Shown here piece by piece: positions 8,531 to 17,267 of a stretch of DNA of 64,000 nt (position 1 is the stretch's first letter; every line of letters begins with the position of its first letter). A program made the position numbers and the translations under genes. Below the pieces are notes generated by a model. That model saw only the letters and a program-made list of their open reading frames with translations, did not search any database and was not told where the DNA came from. Source of the DNA: Hymenobacter convexus (lineage in GTDB: Bacteria > Bacteroidota > Bacteroidia > Cytophagales > Hymenobacteraceae). The stretch spans positions 124,001 to 188,000 of the forward strand of contig NZ_JAUQON010000011.1 in NCBI RefSeq assembly GCF_030580955.1. Direction: 5' to 3'.

Positions 8531-10063
8531 ATGGACACTTTGAACAAACAACGGGCCCTGGCCGCGCCCCGTAGCACGGCCCCGGTGTCCTGGCCCACGG
8601 CCGAGCTTTTTAACCTGCCCGAGAAGGTGTTGCAATTCGGCACGGGCGTGCTGCTGCGCGGGCTGCCCGATTTCATGATTGACGAGGCCAACCGCCAGGG
8701 CGTGTTCAAGGGCCGCGTGGTGGTGGTGAAAAGCACCGACGGCGGCGACGCCACCGCCTTCGAGCGCCAGGACGGCCTCTACACGGTGTGCATCCGCGGG
8801 GTGGAGGATGGCCAGCCGGTAGAAGAAAACGTGGTGAGCAGCAGCATCAGCCGCGTGCTCTCGGCCAAAAGCCAGTGGGCCGAGGTGCTGGACTTCGCCG
8901 CCAGTCCCGAGCTGCAAGTGGTGATTTCGAACACCACCGAAGTGGGCATTCAGCTGGTGAACGAGGACATTCACCTCACGCCGCCTTCCTCGTTTCCGGG
9001 CAAGCTGCTGGCCGTGCTGTACGCGCGCTTCGAAGCATTCAAGGGCGACGCCAGCCGCGGGCTGGTGATTGTGCCCACCGAATTGATTCCCGACAACGGC
9101 CGCAAGCTCGAGGCCATTGTATTGGAACTGGCGCACCGCAACGACCTGGGCAGCGCCTTCATCGACTGGCTGGAATCGGCCAACTCCTTCTGCAATACGC
9201 TGGTCGACCGCATTGTGCCTGGCCGCCCCGAGCCGGCCCTCTATGCCCAACTGCAGGAGGAATTGGGCTACCAGGACGACCTGCTGACCATAAGCGAAGC
9301 CTACGCCCTGTGGGCCATCGAAGGCGACGAAAAGGTGCGCGAGGTGCTCTCGTTCCACACCGTGGCCAAAGGCGTGGTTATCCGCCCCGATATCACGCTG
9401 TTCCGCGAGCTGAAGCTGCGCTTGCTCAACGGCACGCACACGCTGAGTTACGCCTTGGCCCACCTGGTGGGCTGCACCACGGTGCGCGAGTCGCTCGAAA
9501 ACGAGGATTTGGCGCGCTTCGTCCACAACCTGATGCTGGCCGATTTGCTGCCCGGCATTCCGTATCAGGTGGATGAGAAAGTAGGGCAGCGCTTCGGCAT
9601 GCAGGTGCTCGACCGTTTCCGCAACCCCTACCTGGAGCACCGCTGGTTGGCCATTGCCATGCAGGGCACCGCCAAGATGCAGATGCGCAACGTGCCCACG
9701 CTGCTGCATTACTACCAGACGCACCAGGCCGTGCCGCACTACATGGCGCTGGGCTTCGCGGCCTACCTGCTGTTTATGCGCAACACGGCCACTGGCCCCA
9801 GCACCGGCCAGGGCGAAGCCAACGGCGAACCCTACACCATTCAGGACGACCGCGCCGGCTATTTCGCCGACCTCTGGACCAAGTTCTCGCCCGAGGAGCT
9901 AACCAATGCGGCCCTGCGCAACACCGCCCTCTGGGGGCACGACCTCACCCGCCTGCCCGGTTTCGCCGAGAAGGTAACGCACTACCTCAACCAGCTTTTG
10001 GATGAGGGTGCTTCGGCCACGCTGGCCGCATTTTTCACCAAAAAAGCAGCATTGGCCAGCTAA
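8531..10063 (+). CDS. uxaB: Tagaturonate reductase (altronate oxidoreductase)
   Basis: The enzyme reduces D-tagaturonate to D-altronate with NADH, the second step of galacturonate breakdown. It has 510 residues and belongs to the mannitol dehydrogenase family. The N-terminal nucleotide-binding segment is FGTGVLLRGLPDFMID (about residues 36-51), and the C-terminal domain has KLRLLNGTHTLSYALAHLVG with the conserved Lys/Asn/His region. UxaB rather than fructuronate reductase UxuB is chosen because uxaA and uxaC follow and there is no uxuA. Confidence 0.92.
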   Translation: MDTLNKQRALAAPRSTAPVSWPTAELFNLPEKVLQFGTGVLLRGLPDFMIDEANRQGVFKGRVVVVKSTDGGDATAFERQDGLYTVCIRGVEDGQPVEENVVSSSISRVLSAKSQWAEVLDFAASPELQVVISNTTEVGIQLVNEDIHLTPPSSFPGKLLAVLYARFEAFKGDASRGLVIVPTELIPDNGRKLEAIVLELAHRNDLGSAFIDWLESANSFCNTLVDRIVPGRPEPALYAQLQEELGYQDDLLTISEAYALWAIEGDEKVREVLSFHTVAKGVVIRPDITLFRELKLRLLNGTHTLSYALAHLVGCTTVRESLENEDLARFVHNLMLADLLPGIPYQVDEKVGQRFGMQVLDRFRNPYLEHRWLAIAMQGTAKMQMRNVPTLLHYYQTHQAVPHYMALGFAAYLLFMRNTATGPSTGQGEANGEPYTIQDDRAGYFADLWTKFSPEELTNAALRNTALWGHDLTRLPGFAEKVTHYLNQLLDEGASATLAAFFTKKAALAS

Positions 10064-10088
10064 ATTCAGCCTTTTCTGTTTCTCCACT

Positions 10089-11744
10089 ATGAAACACCAA
10101 GTTGCCCGCATTCACCCCGCCGATAACGTGCTGGTCGCCCTCGTCGACCTGCCCATCGGCACCGAAGTGCCCTGGGAAAACGGCTACGTCACCACCACCG
10201 AAGCCATTCCGGCCAAGCACAAGCTTTCGCCCCTGGGCCTGAGCGTGGGCCAGCCCGTGACGATGTACGGCGTGCTGGTGGGCAAAGCCAAGGCGGACAT
10301 TCGCCCCGGCGGCCGCCTCACCACGGCCAACATGCAGCACGCCACCAACAGCTACGACGAACAGGGCCACCAGCGCGCCGCTTGGCAGGCACCTGACGTT
10401 ACGGCCTGGCAGGACCGCACCTTCCAGGGCTACCACCGCGCCGATGGCCGCGTGGGCACTGCCAACTACTGGCTGGTAATTCCGCTGGTGTTCTGCGAAA
10501 ACCGCAACATTCAGGTGCTGCAGGATGCCCTGATTACTGACCTCGGCTATGCCCGTCGCAAAAACTACCAGCCCGAAACCCGCAAGCTGGTGGAATTGAT
10601 GCAGGCCGGCCGCTCGGTCGAAGAAATACTGAGCGCCGACCTCGAAGCCGGTGAAGACACTGCCCGCAGCCAACGTCCGTTCCCGAACGTGGACGGCATC
10701 CGTTTCCTCAGCCACGAAGGCGGCTGCGGCGGCATTCGTCAGGATGCCCAGACGCTGTGCGGCCTGCTGGCCGGCTACATCACGCACCCCAACGTGGCCG
10801 GCGCCACCGTGCTCAGCCTCGGCTGCCAGAACGCGCAGGCCAGCATGCTGCAGGACGAAATCGCCAAGCGCGACCCCCACTTCAGCAAGCCGCTCTACAT
10901 CCTCGACCAGCAGAAGCTCGGCACCGAGGAAACCCTTATCAGCACCGCCCTACGCCAAACCTTCGCCGGCCTGATGATTGCCAACCAGGCCCGCCGCGAG
11001 CCGGCTCCGCTCAAGGCCCTGAACATCGGCCTGGAGTGCGGCGGCTCCGACGGCTTCTCCGGCATCTCGGCCAACCCGGCTTTGGGCCACGTGTCCGACA
11101 TGCTGGTGGCCTTGGGCGGCTCCGTCATCTTGGCCGAATTCCCGGAGCTGTGCGGCGTGGAGCAGGAACTGGTGGACCGCAGCGTGGACCAGCCCACCGC
11201 CGAACGTTTCAGCAGCCTCATGAAGGCATATGGCGACAGCGCTGTAGCCGTCGGCTCGGGCTTCGATATGAACCCATCGCCCGGCAACATCCGAGACGGC
11301 TTGATTACGGACGCCATGAAATCAGCCGGCGCAGCCCGCAAGGGCGGCTCCTCGCCGGTAGTAGCCGTGCTTGACTACCCAGAACTGGTGACCAAGCCCG
11401 GCCTGAACCTGCTCTGCACGCCCGGCAACGACGTAGAATCGACCACCGCCGAGGTAGGGTCGGGGGCCAACATTGTGCTTTTCACCACCGGTCTGGGCAC
11501 GCCCACCGGCAACCCCATTGCCCCGGTTATCAAAGTGGCCAGCAACACGGCCCTCGCCAACCGCATGCCCGATATCATCGACGTGAACACCGGAACGGTG
11601 ATTGATGGCGAGGAAACCATTGAGCAAGCCGCCGAGCGCATTCTCGATTACGTCATCAAAGTGGCCAGCGGCGAGGAAGAAATTGCTGCCGTGCGCCACG
11701 ACCAGACCGACTTCATTCCGTGGAAGCGCGGGGTGAGCTTGTGA
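10089..11744 (+). CDS. uxaA: Altronate dehydratase
   Basis: UxaA dehydrates D-altronate to KDG. The protein is 551 residues. An N-terminal SAF-like domain (about residues 1-100) is followed by the large catalytic domain with EGGCGGIRQDAQTL, LGCQNAQAS, ECGGSDGFSGISANPALG and, near the end, the Cys-containing LLCTPGNDVES. The conserved cysteines fit an iron-dependent dehydratase. The start at 10089 lies 25 bases after uxaB; the frame opens earlier inside uxaB with no family similarity. A palindromic repeat begins 8 bases after the stop. Confidence 0.95.
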   Translation: MKHQVARIHPADNVLVALVDLPIGTEVPWENGYVTTTEAIPAKHKLSPLGLSVGQPVTMYGVLVGKAKADIRPGGRLTTANMQHATNSYDEQGHQRAAWQAPDVTAWQDRTFQGYHRADGRVGTANYWLVIPLVFCENRNIQVLQDALITDLGYARRKNYQPETRKLVELMQAGRSVEEILSADLEAGEDTARSQRPFPNVDGIRFLSHEGGCGGIRQDAQTLCGLLAGYITHPNVAGATVLSLGCQNAQASMLQDEIAKRDPHFSKPLYILDQQKLGTEETLISTALRQTFAGLMIANQARREPAPLKALNIGLECGGSDGFSGISANPALGHVSDMLVALGGSVILAEFPELCGVEQELVDRSVDQPTAERFSSLMKAYGDSAVAVGSGFDMNPSPGNIRDGLITDAMKSAGAARKGGSSPVVAVLDYPELVTKPGLNLLCTPGNDVESTTAEVGSGANIVLFTTGLGTPTGNPIAPVIKVASNTALANRMPDIIDVNTGTVIDGEETIEQAAERILDYVIKVASGEEEIAAVRHDQTDFIPWKRGVSL

Positions 11745-11751
11745 TTATTTT

Positions 11752-11863
11752 CCGTCTGTCATCCTGAGCGCAGCGAAGGACCTTATCACGCCAGCTTCGG
11801 CGGAGTTATTGCAAGTCGTTTCGACGTGATAAGGTCTTTCGCTGTGCTCAGGATGACAGACGG
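11752..11863. repeat. Dispersed palindromic repeat, family 1 (copy A)
   Basis: Two arms of about 39 bases (11752-11790 and 11825-11863) are near-perfect reverse complements with the core GTCATCCTGAGCGCAGCGAA. The centre, 34 bases, is unique. The same core recurs at 43555, 51541 and, with variants, at 15258, 44220, 49988 and 59560. It begins 8 bases after the uxaA stop codon and would form a long mRNA hairpin. Confidence 0.9.
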
Positions 11864-11995
11864 GAATAATAATCTACGCAACCGTTTTCGCTAATAAAAA
11901 CCGATTTCTGCAGGTAATGGCTTCTGCCAGCGCCTACCTTCGGTCCCCGAAGCAATAGCATAATCAGGGCGCAGCCCTTCCAATCTTAGTTGCTT

Positions 11996-13429
11996 ATGAA
12001 GCCCTTTCTCAACGACGATTTTCTGCTGCAGACGGCCACGGCCAGCACGCTCTACCACGAGTATGCCAAGCAGATGCCCATCATCGATTATCATAACCAC
12101 CTGCTGCCCGACCAGATTGCCGAGGACAAGCAGTTCGAAAATATCACCCAAATCTGGCTCTACGGCGACCACTACAAATGGCGCGCCATGCGGGCCAACG
12201 GCGTGCCCGAGCGCTACATCACCGGCGACGCATCGGACTGGGAGAAGTTTGAGAAATGGGCTGAAACCGTTCCCTACACCCTGCGCAACCCGCTCTACCA
12301 CTGGACGCACCTGGAGCTGCGCCGCTACTTCGGCATCACCGAACTGCTGAACAAGGACAGCGCCCGCCGCATCTACGACGAGTGCAGCGCCAAGCTGCAA
12401 ACGGCCGAGTATTCGGTGCATAACCTGCTGAAGATGATGCAGGTAGAAACCCTTTGCACCACCGACGACCCGGCCGATTCGCTGGAACACCACCAGACGC
12501 TGGCCGCCTCCGGCTTTGCCGTGAACGTGCTGCCCACCTTTCGCGCCGACAAGGCGATGGCGCCGGAATCGGCCGCGGCTTACAACCAATACCTCGACAA
12601 GCTGGCCGCCGCGGCTGAGCTGGAAATCAGTACGTTTGCCGACCTCGAAAAGGCTTTGCGCAACCGTCACGATTTCTTCGCCAGTCTGGGCTGCCGCCTG
12701 TCGGACCACGGCCTGGAGCAGATTTATGCCGCCGACTACACACAAGCGGAAATCGATGCCATCTTCTCGAAAGTGCGTGGCGGTGCCGAGCTGACTGCTG
12801 ATGAAGTGCTGAAATTCAAATCGGCCATGCTGGTGCTGCTGGCCGTGATGGACTGGGAAAAAGGCTGGACGCAGCAATACCACATCGGTGCGCTGCGCAA
12901 CAACAACTCGCGCATGCTGCGCGAGCTGGGCCCCGACACGGGCTGGGACAGCATCGGCGACTTCTCGCAGGGCCGTGCCCTTTCCACCTTCCTCGACCGT
13001 CTCGACGGGCAGGATAAGCTGGCGAAAACCATCATCTACAACCTGAACCCGGCCGACAATGAGCTGATTGCCACGATGATTGGCAACTTCAACGACGGCT
13101 CGGTGGCGGGCAAGATTCAGTTTGGCTCCGGCTGGTGGTTCTTGGACCAGAAGGACGGCATGGAAAAGCAAATCAACGCCCTGAGCAACATGGGCTTGCT
13201 CTCACGCTTCGTGGGCATGCTCACCGATTCGCGCAGCTTTCTCTCGTACCCGCGCCACGAGTACTTCCGCCGCGTGCTCTGCAACCTGCTCGGCAACGAC
13301 GTGGAAAACGGCGAGCTGCCGGCCGACATGGACCTGCTCGGCGGTATGGTGCAAAACATCTGCTACGGTAACGCCAAACACTATTTCGGCTTCGGCAAAG
13401 TAGCCGAAACGGCGGCCGTAACAGCGTAG
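11996..13429 (+). CDS. uxaC: Glucuronate/galacturonate isomerase
   Basis: UxaC isomerises D-galacturonate to D-tagaturonate (and glucuronate to fructuronate), the first step of the branch. It has 477 residues, standard for this amidohydrolase-fold family. The segment IIDYHNHLLPDQIAED near residue 22-37 carries the paired histidines, and later LRNNNSRMLRELGPDTG and HEYFRRVLCNLLG are family signatures. I chose ATG 11996 over a TTG two codons earlier. The gene is separated from uxaA by 251 bases holding a repeat, so it may have its own promoter. Confidence 0.95.
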   Translation: MKPFLNDDFLLQTATASTLYHEYAKQMPIIDYHNHLLPDQIAEDKQFENITQIWLYGDHYKWRAMRANGVPERYITGDASDWEKFEKWAETVPYTLRNPLYHWTHLELRRYFGITELLNKDSARRIYDECSAKLQTAEYSVHNLLKMMQVETLCTTDDPADSLEHHQTLAASGFAVNVLPTFRADKAMAPESAAAYNQYLDKLAAAAELEISTFADLEKALRNRHDFFASLGCRLSDHGLEQIYAADYTQAEIDAIFSKVRGGAELTADEVLKFKSAMLVLLAVMDWEKGWTQQYHIGALRNNNSRMLRELGPDTGWDSIGDFSQGRALSTFLDRLDGQDKLAKTIIYNLNPADNELIATMIGNFNDGSVAGKIQFGSGWWFLDQKDGMEKQINALSNMGLLSRFVGMLTDSRSFLSYPRHEYFRRVLCNLLGNDVENGELPADMDLLGGMVQNICYGNAKHYFGFGKVAETAAVTA

Positions 13430-13438
13430 GCAAACGAT

Positions 13439-13545
13439 GTAGAAACGCGACACTTCGCGTTTCTACTTTGAACGACCAAAACCGCGCCATCCAAACAACA
13501 TCAATATCAGCAACGATGAGACGCGAAGTGCCGCGTCGCTGCATC
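13439..13545. repeat. Palindromic repeat, family 2, after uxaC
   Basis: GTAGAAACGCGACACTTCGC at 13439 is the left half of a 28-base palindrome (13439-13466). A related GAGACGCGAAGTG motif lies at 13518-13530. The pattern of an outer palindrome and an inverted second block resembles a short non-autonomous mobile repeat. It starts 10 bases after the uxaC stop. Confidence 0.65.
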
Positions 13546-13568
13546 GACCTCAACCACACCTCTAAAGA

Positions 13569-14579
13569 ATGAAGCAAGTTGTCACGTTCGGCGAAATCAT
13601 GATGCGGCTGTCGCCGCCGCTGAACTATCGGTTCGCGCAGACCCAGAGCCTTGAAATCGTATACGGCGGCGGCGACGCTAACGTAGGCGCCTCGCTGGCC
13701 GGCTTGGGCGTGCCCGCCGCGCACGTCACCTGCTTCCCCAACAACGACCTGGGCCGCGCCGCCGCTCAAAGTTTCCGCGCCCTAGGCGTGAACATGGATG
13801 CCACCGTGTACCAGGGCGACCGTCTGGGACTGTATTTTCTGGAAGTGGGAGCGGGGATGCGCGCCAGCAAAGTGGTGTACGACCGCGCCAATTCGGCCTT
13901 CGCCCACCTCGACCCAGCGGCTTTCAACTGGGATGAAATCCTGAAAGATGCCGGCTGGCTGCACTGGACAGGCATCACACCCGCCATTTCGGCCAGCACG
14001 GCCGAGGCTACGCGCCAGGCTATTGCCGCCGCGCGCCGCCTGGGTCTCACCGTATCGGCCGACGTGAACTACCGCCGCAACCTGTGGCAGTATGGCCAGA
14101 CGGCTCAGTCGGTGATGAGCGAACTGGTGCAGGGCTGCGACATCGTGGTGTGCTCCGAAAACGACGCGGATGACCTGTTTGGCATCGTACCCGAGCCTGG
14201 TACCGACAACAAGTTCGTGTCAGTCGCCCGGCAGGTGATGATGCGGTTTCCGCAAATCAAGCAGGTCATCACCACCCGCCGCAAAACGCACAGTGCCTCG
14301 CACAACGGCCTGAAAGGCATTTATTACGACGGCAAGCAGTTTCTGGAAACCGTCACTTACGACATCAACCCCATTGTGGACCGCATTGGCGGGGGCGATG
14401 CCTTCATGGCGGGCTTCATCTACGGCTCGCTGAAATACGACAACCCCCAGCAGGCGCTTACCTTCGGCGTCGCCGCCTCGGCCCTGAAGCACACCGTGCA
14501 CGGCGACATCAACCTCGTGACCGTGGCCGAAGTGGAAGAAATCATGAAAGGCAACACCAGCGGCCGCCTGCTTCGCTAA
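13569..14579 (+). CDS. kdgK: 2-dehydro-3-deoxygluconokinase (KDG kinase)
   Basis: KdgK phosphorylates KDG to KDPG with ATP, at the point where the two uronate branches meet. It is a 336-residue PfkB/ribokinase-family protein. N-terminal FGEIMMRLSPP and GGGDANVGASLAGLG form the sugar-binding part; near the C-terminus VDRIGGGDAFMAGFIYG is the PfkB signature with the catalytic Asp. It is 12 bases from eda, so the pair is very likely co-transcribed. Confidence 0.93.
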   Translation: MKQVVTFGEIMMRLSPPLNYRFAQTQSLEIVYGGGDANVGASLAGLGVPAAHVTCFPNNDLGRAAAQSFRALGVNMDATVYQGDRLGLYFLEVGAGMRASKVVYDRANSAFAHLDPAAFNWDEILKDAGWLHWTGITPAISASTAEATRQAIAAARRLGLTVSADVNYRRNLWQYGQTAQSVMSELVQGCDIVVCSENDADDLFGIVPEPGTDNKFVSVARQVMMRFPQIKQVITTRRKTHSASHNGLKGIYYDGKQFLETVTYDINPIVDRIGGGDAFMAGFIYGSLKYDNPQQALTFGVAASALKHTVHGDINLVTVAEVEEIMKGNTSGRLLR

Positions 14580-14591
14580 CTAACTGAAAAC

Positions 14592-15248
14592 ATGCCCCGA
14601 CACTCCGCCGAAGAAACCCTTGCCACGCTGCTCCGCTACCCGGTAGTGCCCGTGTTCTACCACGCCGATTTGGCTTACACGCAGCGCATTCTGCAGGCCT
14701 GTTACACGGGCGGCATTCGCGTGTTTGAGTTTGTGAACCGGGGGGAAAAGGCGCTGGAGGTGTTCACGCAGCTCCAGGCTTTTGTGGCCGAGCAATGCCC
14801 GGATATGATTCTGGGCATCGGCACCATTTACAAGGCTGAGGAAGCCGCGCAATTTATTGCCGCCGGCGCCGAGTTTGTGGTGCAGCCGCTAGCTACTGCC
14901 GAGGTAGCCGATGTGTGCCGCAGCCGCAACATTCCGTGGCTGCCCGGTGCCATGACTCCCACCGAGATTTACCACGCCAGCCAGTTTGGCGCGGCGGTGG
15001 TGAAAATTTTCCCCGGTAACGTGGTGGGCCCCGACTATATAAAAGCCCTGCGCGGACCCATGCCCCACATCAAGCTGATGGTGACGGGCGGCGTGGAGCC
15101 CACCCGCGAAAGCCTCAGCGCCTGGTTTGGCGCCGGCGTGAATGCGGTGGGCATGGGCTCGCAACTGTTCAAAAATGCCGACGACACCGCCGCCCTCACC
15201 GGCAGCATCACGGAGTTGATGCAGGTGGTGGCGACGCTGAAAAAATGA
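14592..15248 (+). CDS. eda: KDPG aldolase
   Basis: Eda splits 2-keto-3-deoxy-6-phosphogluconate to pyruvate and glyceraldehyde 3-phosphate. At 218 residues it is the usual length of the class I aldolase. The Schiff-base lysine is in FGAAVVKIFPGN (about residues 132-143). The catalytic Glu is in the strand IRVFEFVNRG, and MVTGGVEPT and NAVGMGSQLF bind phosphate. It closes the catabolic part of the locus. Confidence 0.95.
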   Translation: MPRHSAEETLATLLRYPVVPVFYHADLAYTQRILQACYTGGIRVFEFVNRGEKALEVFTQLQAFVAEQCPDMILGIGTIYKAEEAAQFIAAGAEFVVQPLATAEVADVCRSRNIPWLPGAMTPTEIYHASQFGAAVVKIFPGNVVGPDYIKALRGPMPHIKLMVTGGVEPTRESLSAWFGAGVNAVGMGSQLFKNADDTAALTGSITELMQVVATLKK

Positions 15249-15257
15249 TTGATATAA

Positions 15258-15295
15258 AGAACGTCATACTTCGACTTCGCTCAGCATGACGTTCT
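15258..15295. repeat. Short palindromic repeat, family 1 (copy B)
   Basis: AGAACGTCAT (15258-15267) and ATGACGTTCT (15286-15295) are perfect reverse complements around CTTCGACTTCGCTCAGC. It looks like a collapsed copy with only the outer ends of family 1. It lies 10 bases after the eda stop and could act as a transcript-end hairpin before the transporter gene. Confidence 0.75.
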
Positions 15296-15347
15296 CCCTG
15301 AATTTGTGCTGCCCGAGTACCCCGTTTCAAATTCCCGAACTCGATAT

Positions 15348-16709
15348 ATGGCTTATTCCGCTCAAGCGCCGCCGGCGTCCCCGCTGGCCACTGTTAATGC
15401 TACCATCGGCAAGTACCGCTGGACCATTTGCTCGCTGGTTTTCTTTGCCACGACCATCAACTACCTCGACCGGGCAGTTATTTCGCTGCTGAAGCCCTAC
15501 CTGGAAAAGGAGTTTCACTGGAATTCGGGCGACTACGCCAACATCGAAATTGCCTTCAAACTGGCTTACTCAGTGGGCATGGTGGGCGCCGGCCGCGTTA
15601 TCGACAAGCTGGGCACCAAGCTGGGCTACGCCCTCTCCACGGCTTTGTGGAGCGTGGCGGCCATGGGCCACGCGCTGGTAGCCAGCACGTTTGGCTTCGG
15701 CATTGCGCGGGCATTCCTGGGAATCACGGAGGCCGGCAACTTCCCGGCGGCCATCAAAACCACGGCTGAGTGGTTTCCGCAGCGGGAGCGGGCGCTGGCC
15801 ACGGGCATCTTCAACTCGGGCTCGAACGTGGGCGCCATTGTGGCGCCGCTGTCGGTGCCATACATCGCGGAACACTACGGCTGGAAATGGGCCTTCCTGA
15901 TTACGGGCGCGCTGGGCTTTATCTGGCTGGTGCTGTGGATGATGTTTTACGAAACGCCCTCCAAGCATCCGCGTCTGAGCAAAGCGGAGTTTGAGTATAT
16001 CAATGCTGATATTCCGGTGGGCCTGCCCGCCGAGGGCGTGACGGAGGAAAAACCCAAAACCTCGTGGGCCACGCTGCTGCGCTTTAAGCAAACCTGGGCC
16101 TTTGTCATTGGCAAGTTCCTGACCGACCCCATCTGGTGGTTCTACCTGTTCTGGTTGCCCGATTTCCTGGGCAAGCAGTACGGCCTGAAAGGAACGGACA
16201 TTGCCCTGCCGGTAGCGGCGGTGTACGTGCTGTCGAGCATTGGCAGCGTGGGCGGCGGCTACCTGCCGCTGGGCTTCATCAAGCGCGGCATGCCCGCGTT
16301 CCAGGCCCGCAAAACGGCCATGCTGGTTATTGCTTTCTGCGTGTTCCCCATCGTGTTTGCGCAGTGGCTGGGCGGGATGAATATGTGGCTGGCGGTGCTG
16401 GTTATCGGCATTGCGGCAGCAGCGCACCAGGCCTGGAGTGCCAACATCTTCACTACCGTATCGGACATGTTCCCGAAGCGGGCGGTGGGCTCGGTGACGG
16501 GCATTGGTGGCATGGCCGGCGGTTTGGGCGGCATCGCCCTTACGGCGCTGGTGCAGAAGCGCATGTTCGTGCACTTCGAAAGTATTGGCCAGATTGACAA
16601 GGCGTACTACATCATGTTCTTCATCTGCGGCGCGGCCTATTTGCTGGCCTGGGTGCTGATGTTCACGTTGGTGCCGCGCATGGAGCCCATCAAGCTCGAC
16701 GACGAATAA
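15348..16709 (+). CDS. Hexuronate transporter, MFS (ExuT-like)
   Basis: This major facilitator protein probably carries galacturonate or another hexuronate across the inner membrane. It has 453 residues with about 12 hydrophobic segments. The N-terminal stretch TINYLDRAVISLLKPYLEKE and the following GRVIDKLGTKLGY match the anion:cation symporter group that includes ExuT. ATG 15348 is preferred to an upstream GTG at 15306 because the first helix is preceded by a normal short cytoplasmic tail. It is the last gene of the catabolic run. Confidence 0.88.
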   Translation: MAYSAQAPPASPLATVNATIGKYRWTICSLVFFATTINYLDRAVISLLKPYLEKEFHWNSGDYANIEIAFKLAYSVGMVGAGRVIDKLGTKLGYALSTALWSVAAMGHALVASTFGFGIARAFLGITEAGNFPAAIKTTAEWFPQRERALATGIFNSGSNVGAIVAPLSVPYIAEHYGWKWAFLITGALGFIWLVLWMMFYETPSKHPRLSKAEFEYINADIPVGLPAEGVTEEKPKTSWATLLRFKQTWAFVIGKFLTDPIWWFYLFWLPDFLGKQYGLKGTDIALPVAAVYVLSSIGSVGGGYLPLGFIKRGMPAFQARKTAMLVIAFCVFPIVFAQWLGGMNMWLAVLVIGIAAAAHQAWSANIFTTVSDMFPKRAVGSVTGIGGMAGGLGGIALTALVQKRMFVHFESIGQIDKAYYIMFFICGAAYLLAWVLMFTLVPRMEPIKLDDE

Positions 16710-16715
16710 TCTCCT

Positions 16716-16757
16716 GGCAAGCGGCGCGGCCTCTTCACCGGAGCCGCGCCGCTTGCC
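16716..16757. terminator. Perfect 15-bp hairpin after the hexuronate transporter
   Basis: The sequence 16716-16730 is the exact reverse complement of 16743-16757, with a 12-base loop. It begins 7 bases after the transporter stop. There is no long T-run, but its position at the end of the pectin genes suggests transcript end or 3' protection. Confidence 0.6.
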
Positions 16758-16773
16758 TCAAACTGTATCGGAT

Positions 16774-17241
16774 ATGAACATGCGGCCGCTGCTGCTGGCT
16801 TTGTTGCTGGCCTTGCCTCTCTTTGCCTTTGCGCAGGCACCTAATTCCAAAAACATGGCTGTCATCAAAGAAATCGAAGCATTAGAGCGCCAGCGCTTCG
16901 AGGCGCAGGTGAAAAAGGACTACGCCTTTCTCGAAAAAGCTTTCGGCGATGACTTGGTGTACACGCACGGCAGCGGCCTGCAAAACACCAAAGCGGAGTA
17001 CATCCAGAGCATTCGGGACGGCAAAAGCCAGTACGGCAAAATCGACATCGATGCCCTGAACGTGCGCGTGTACAACGACGACAAAACGGCCGTCGTGAAC
17101 GGCACCATCCGCATCACCTCCCCGGCCCAACCGGATGGCAGCACCAGCGTGGCCCGCATCAAGTACGTGGTAGTTCAAATCAAAGACAAGAAAAAGGGCT
17201 GGCAGGTAGTGCTGTGGCAGGCCCAGAAACAAGCTTCCTAA
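16774..17241 (+). CDS. Exported DUF4440 / SnoaL-like protein
   Basis: The protein has 155 residues with a clear signal peptide (RPLLLALLLALPLFAFAQA). The mature part has an NTF2-like fold pattern: an N-terminal helix EIEALERQRFEAQVKKDYAFLEK, then DDLVYTHGSGL, then strands with VVNGTIRIT and WQVVLWQAQ. DUF4440 proteins have no single known role. Its stop overlaps a possible start of the next frame (TAATG at 17239-17243), which suggests coupling with fbp. Confidence 0.75.
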   Translation: MNMRPLLLALLLALPLFAFAQAPNSKNMAVIKEIEALERQRFEAQVKKDYAFLEKAFGDDLVYTHGSGLQNTKAEYIQSIRDGKSQYGKIDIDALNVRVYNDDKTAVVNGTIRITSPAQPDGSTSVARIKYVVVQIKDKKKGWQVVLWQAQKQAS

Positions 17242-17267
17242 TGCCCGCTTCCGCCCTCATCCCACCC

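Noticed and set aside
11752..11863. CRISPR or riboswitch in the repeat regions
   Set aside because: The repeats are single palindromes with unique centres and are dispersed. There are no regular direct repeats with spacers and no cas genes, and no known riboswitch core is visible.
13569..14579. Possible recent duplication between kdgK and the PfkB kinase at 51.9 kb
   Set aside because: They share only superfamily motifs; N-terminal substrate loops and spacing differ.
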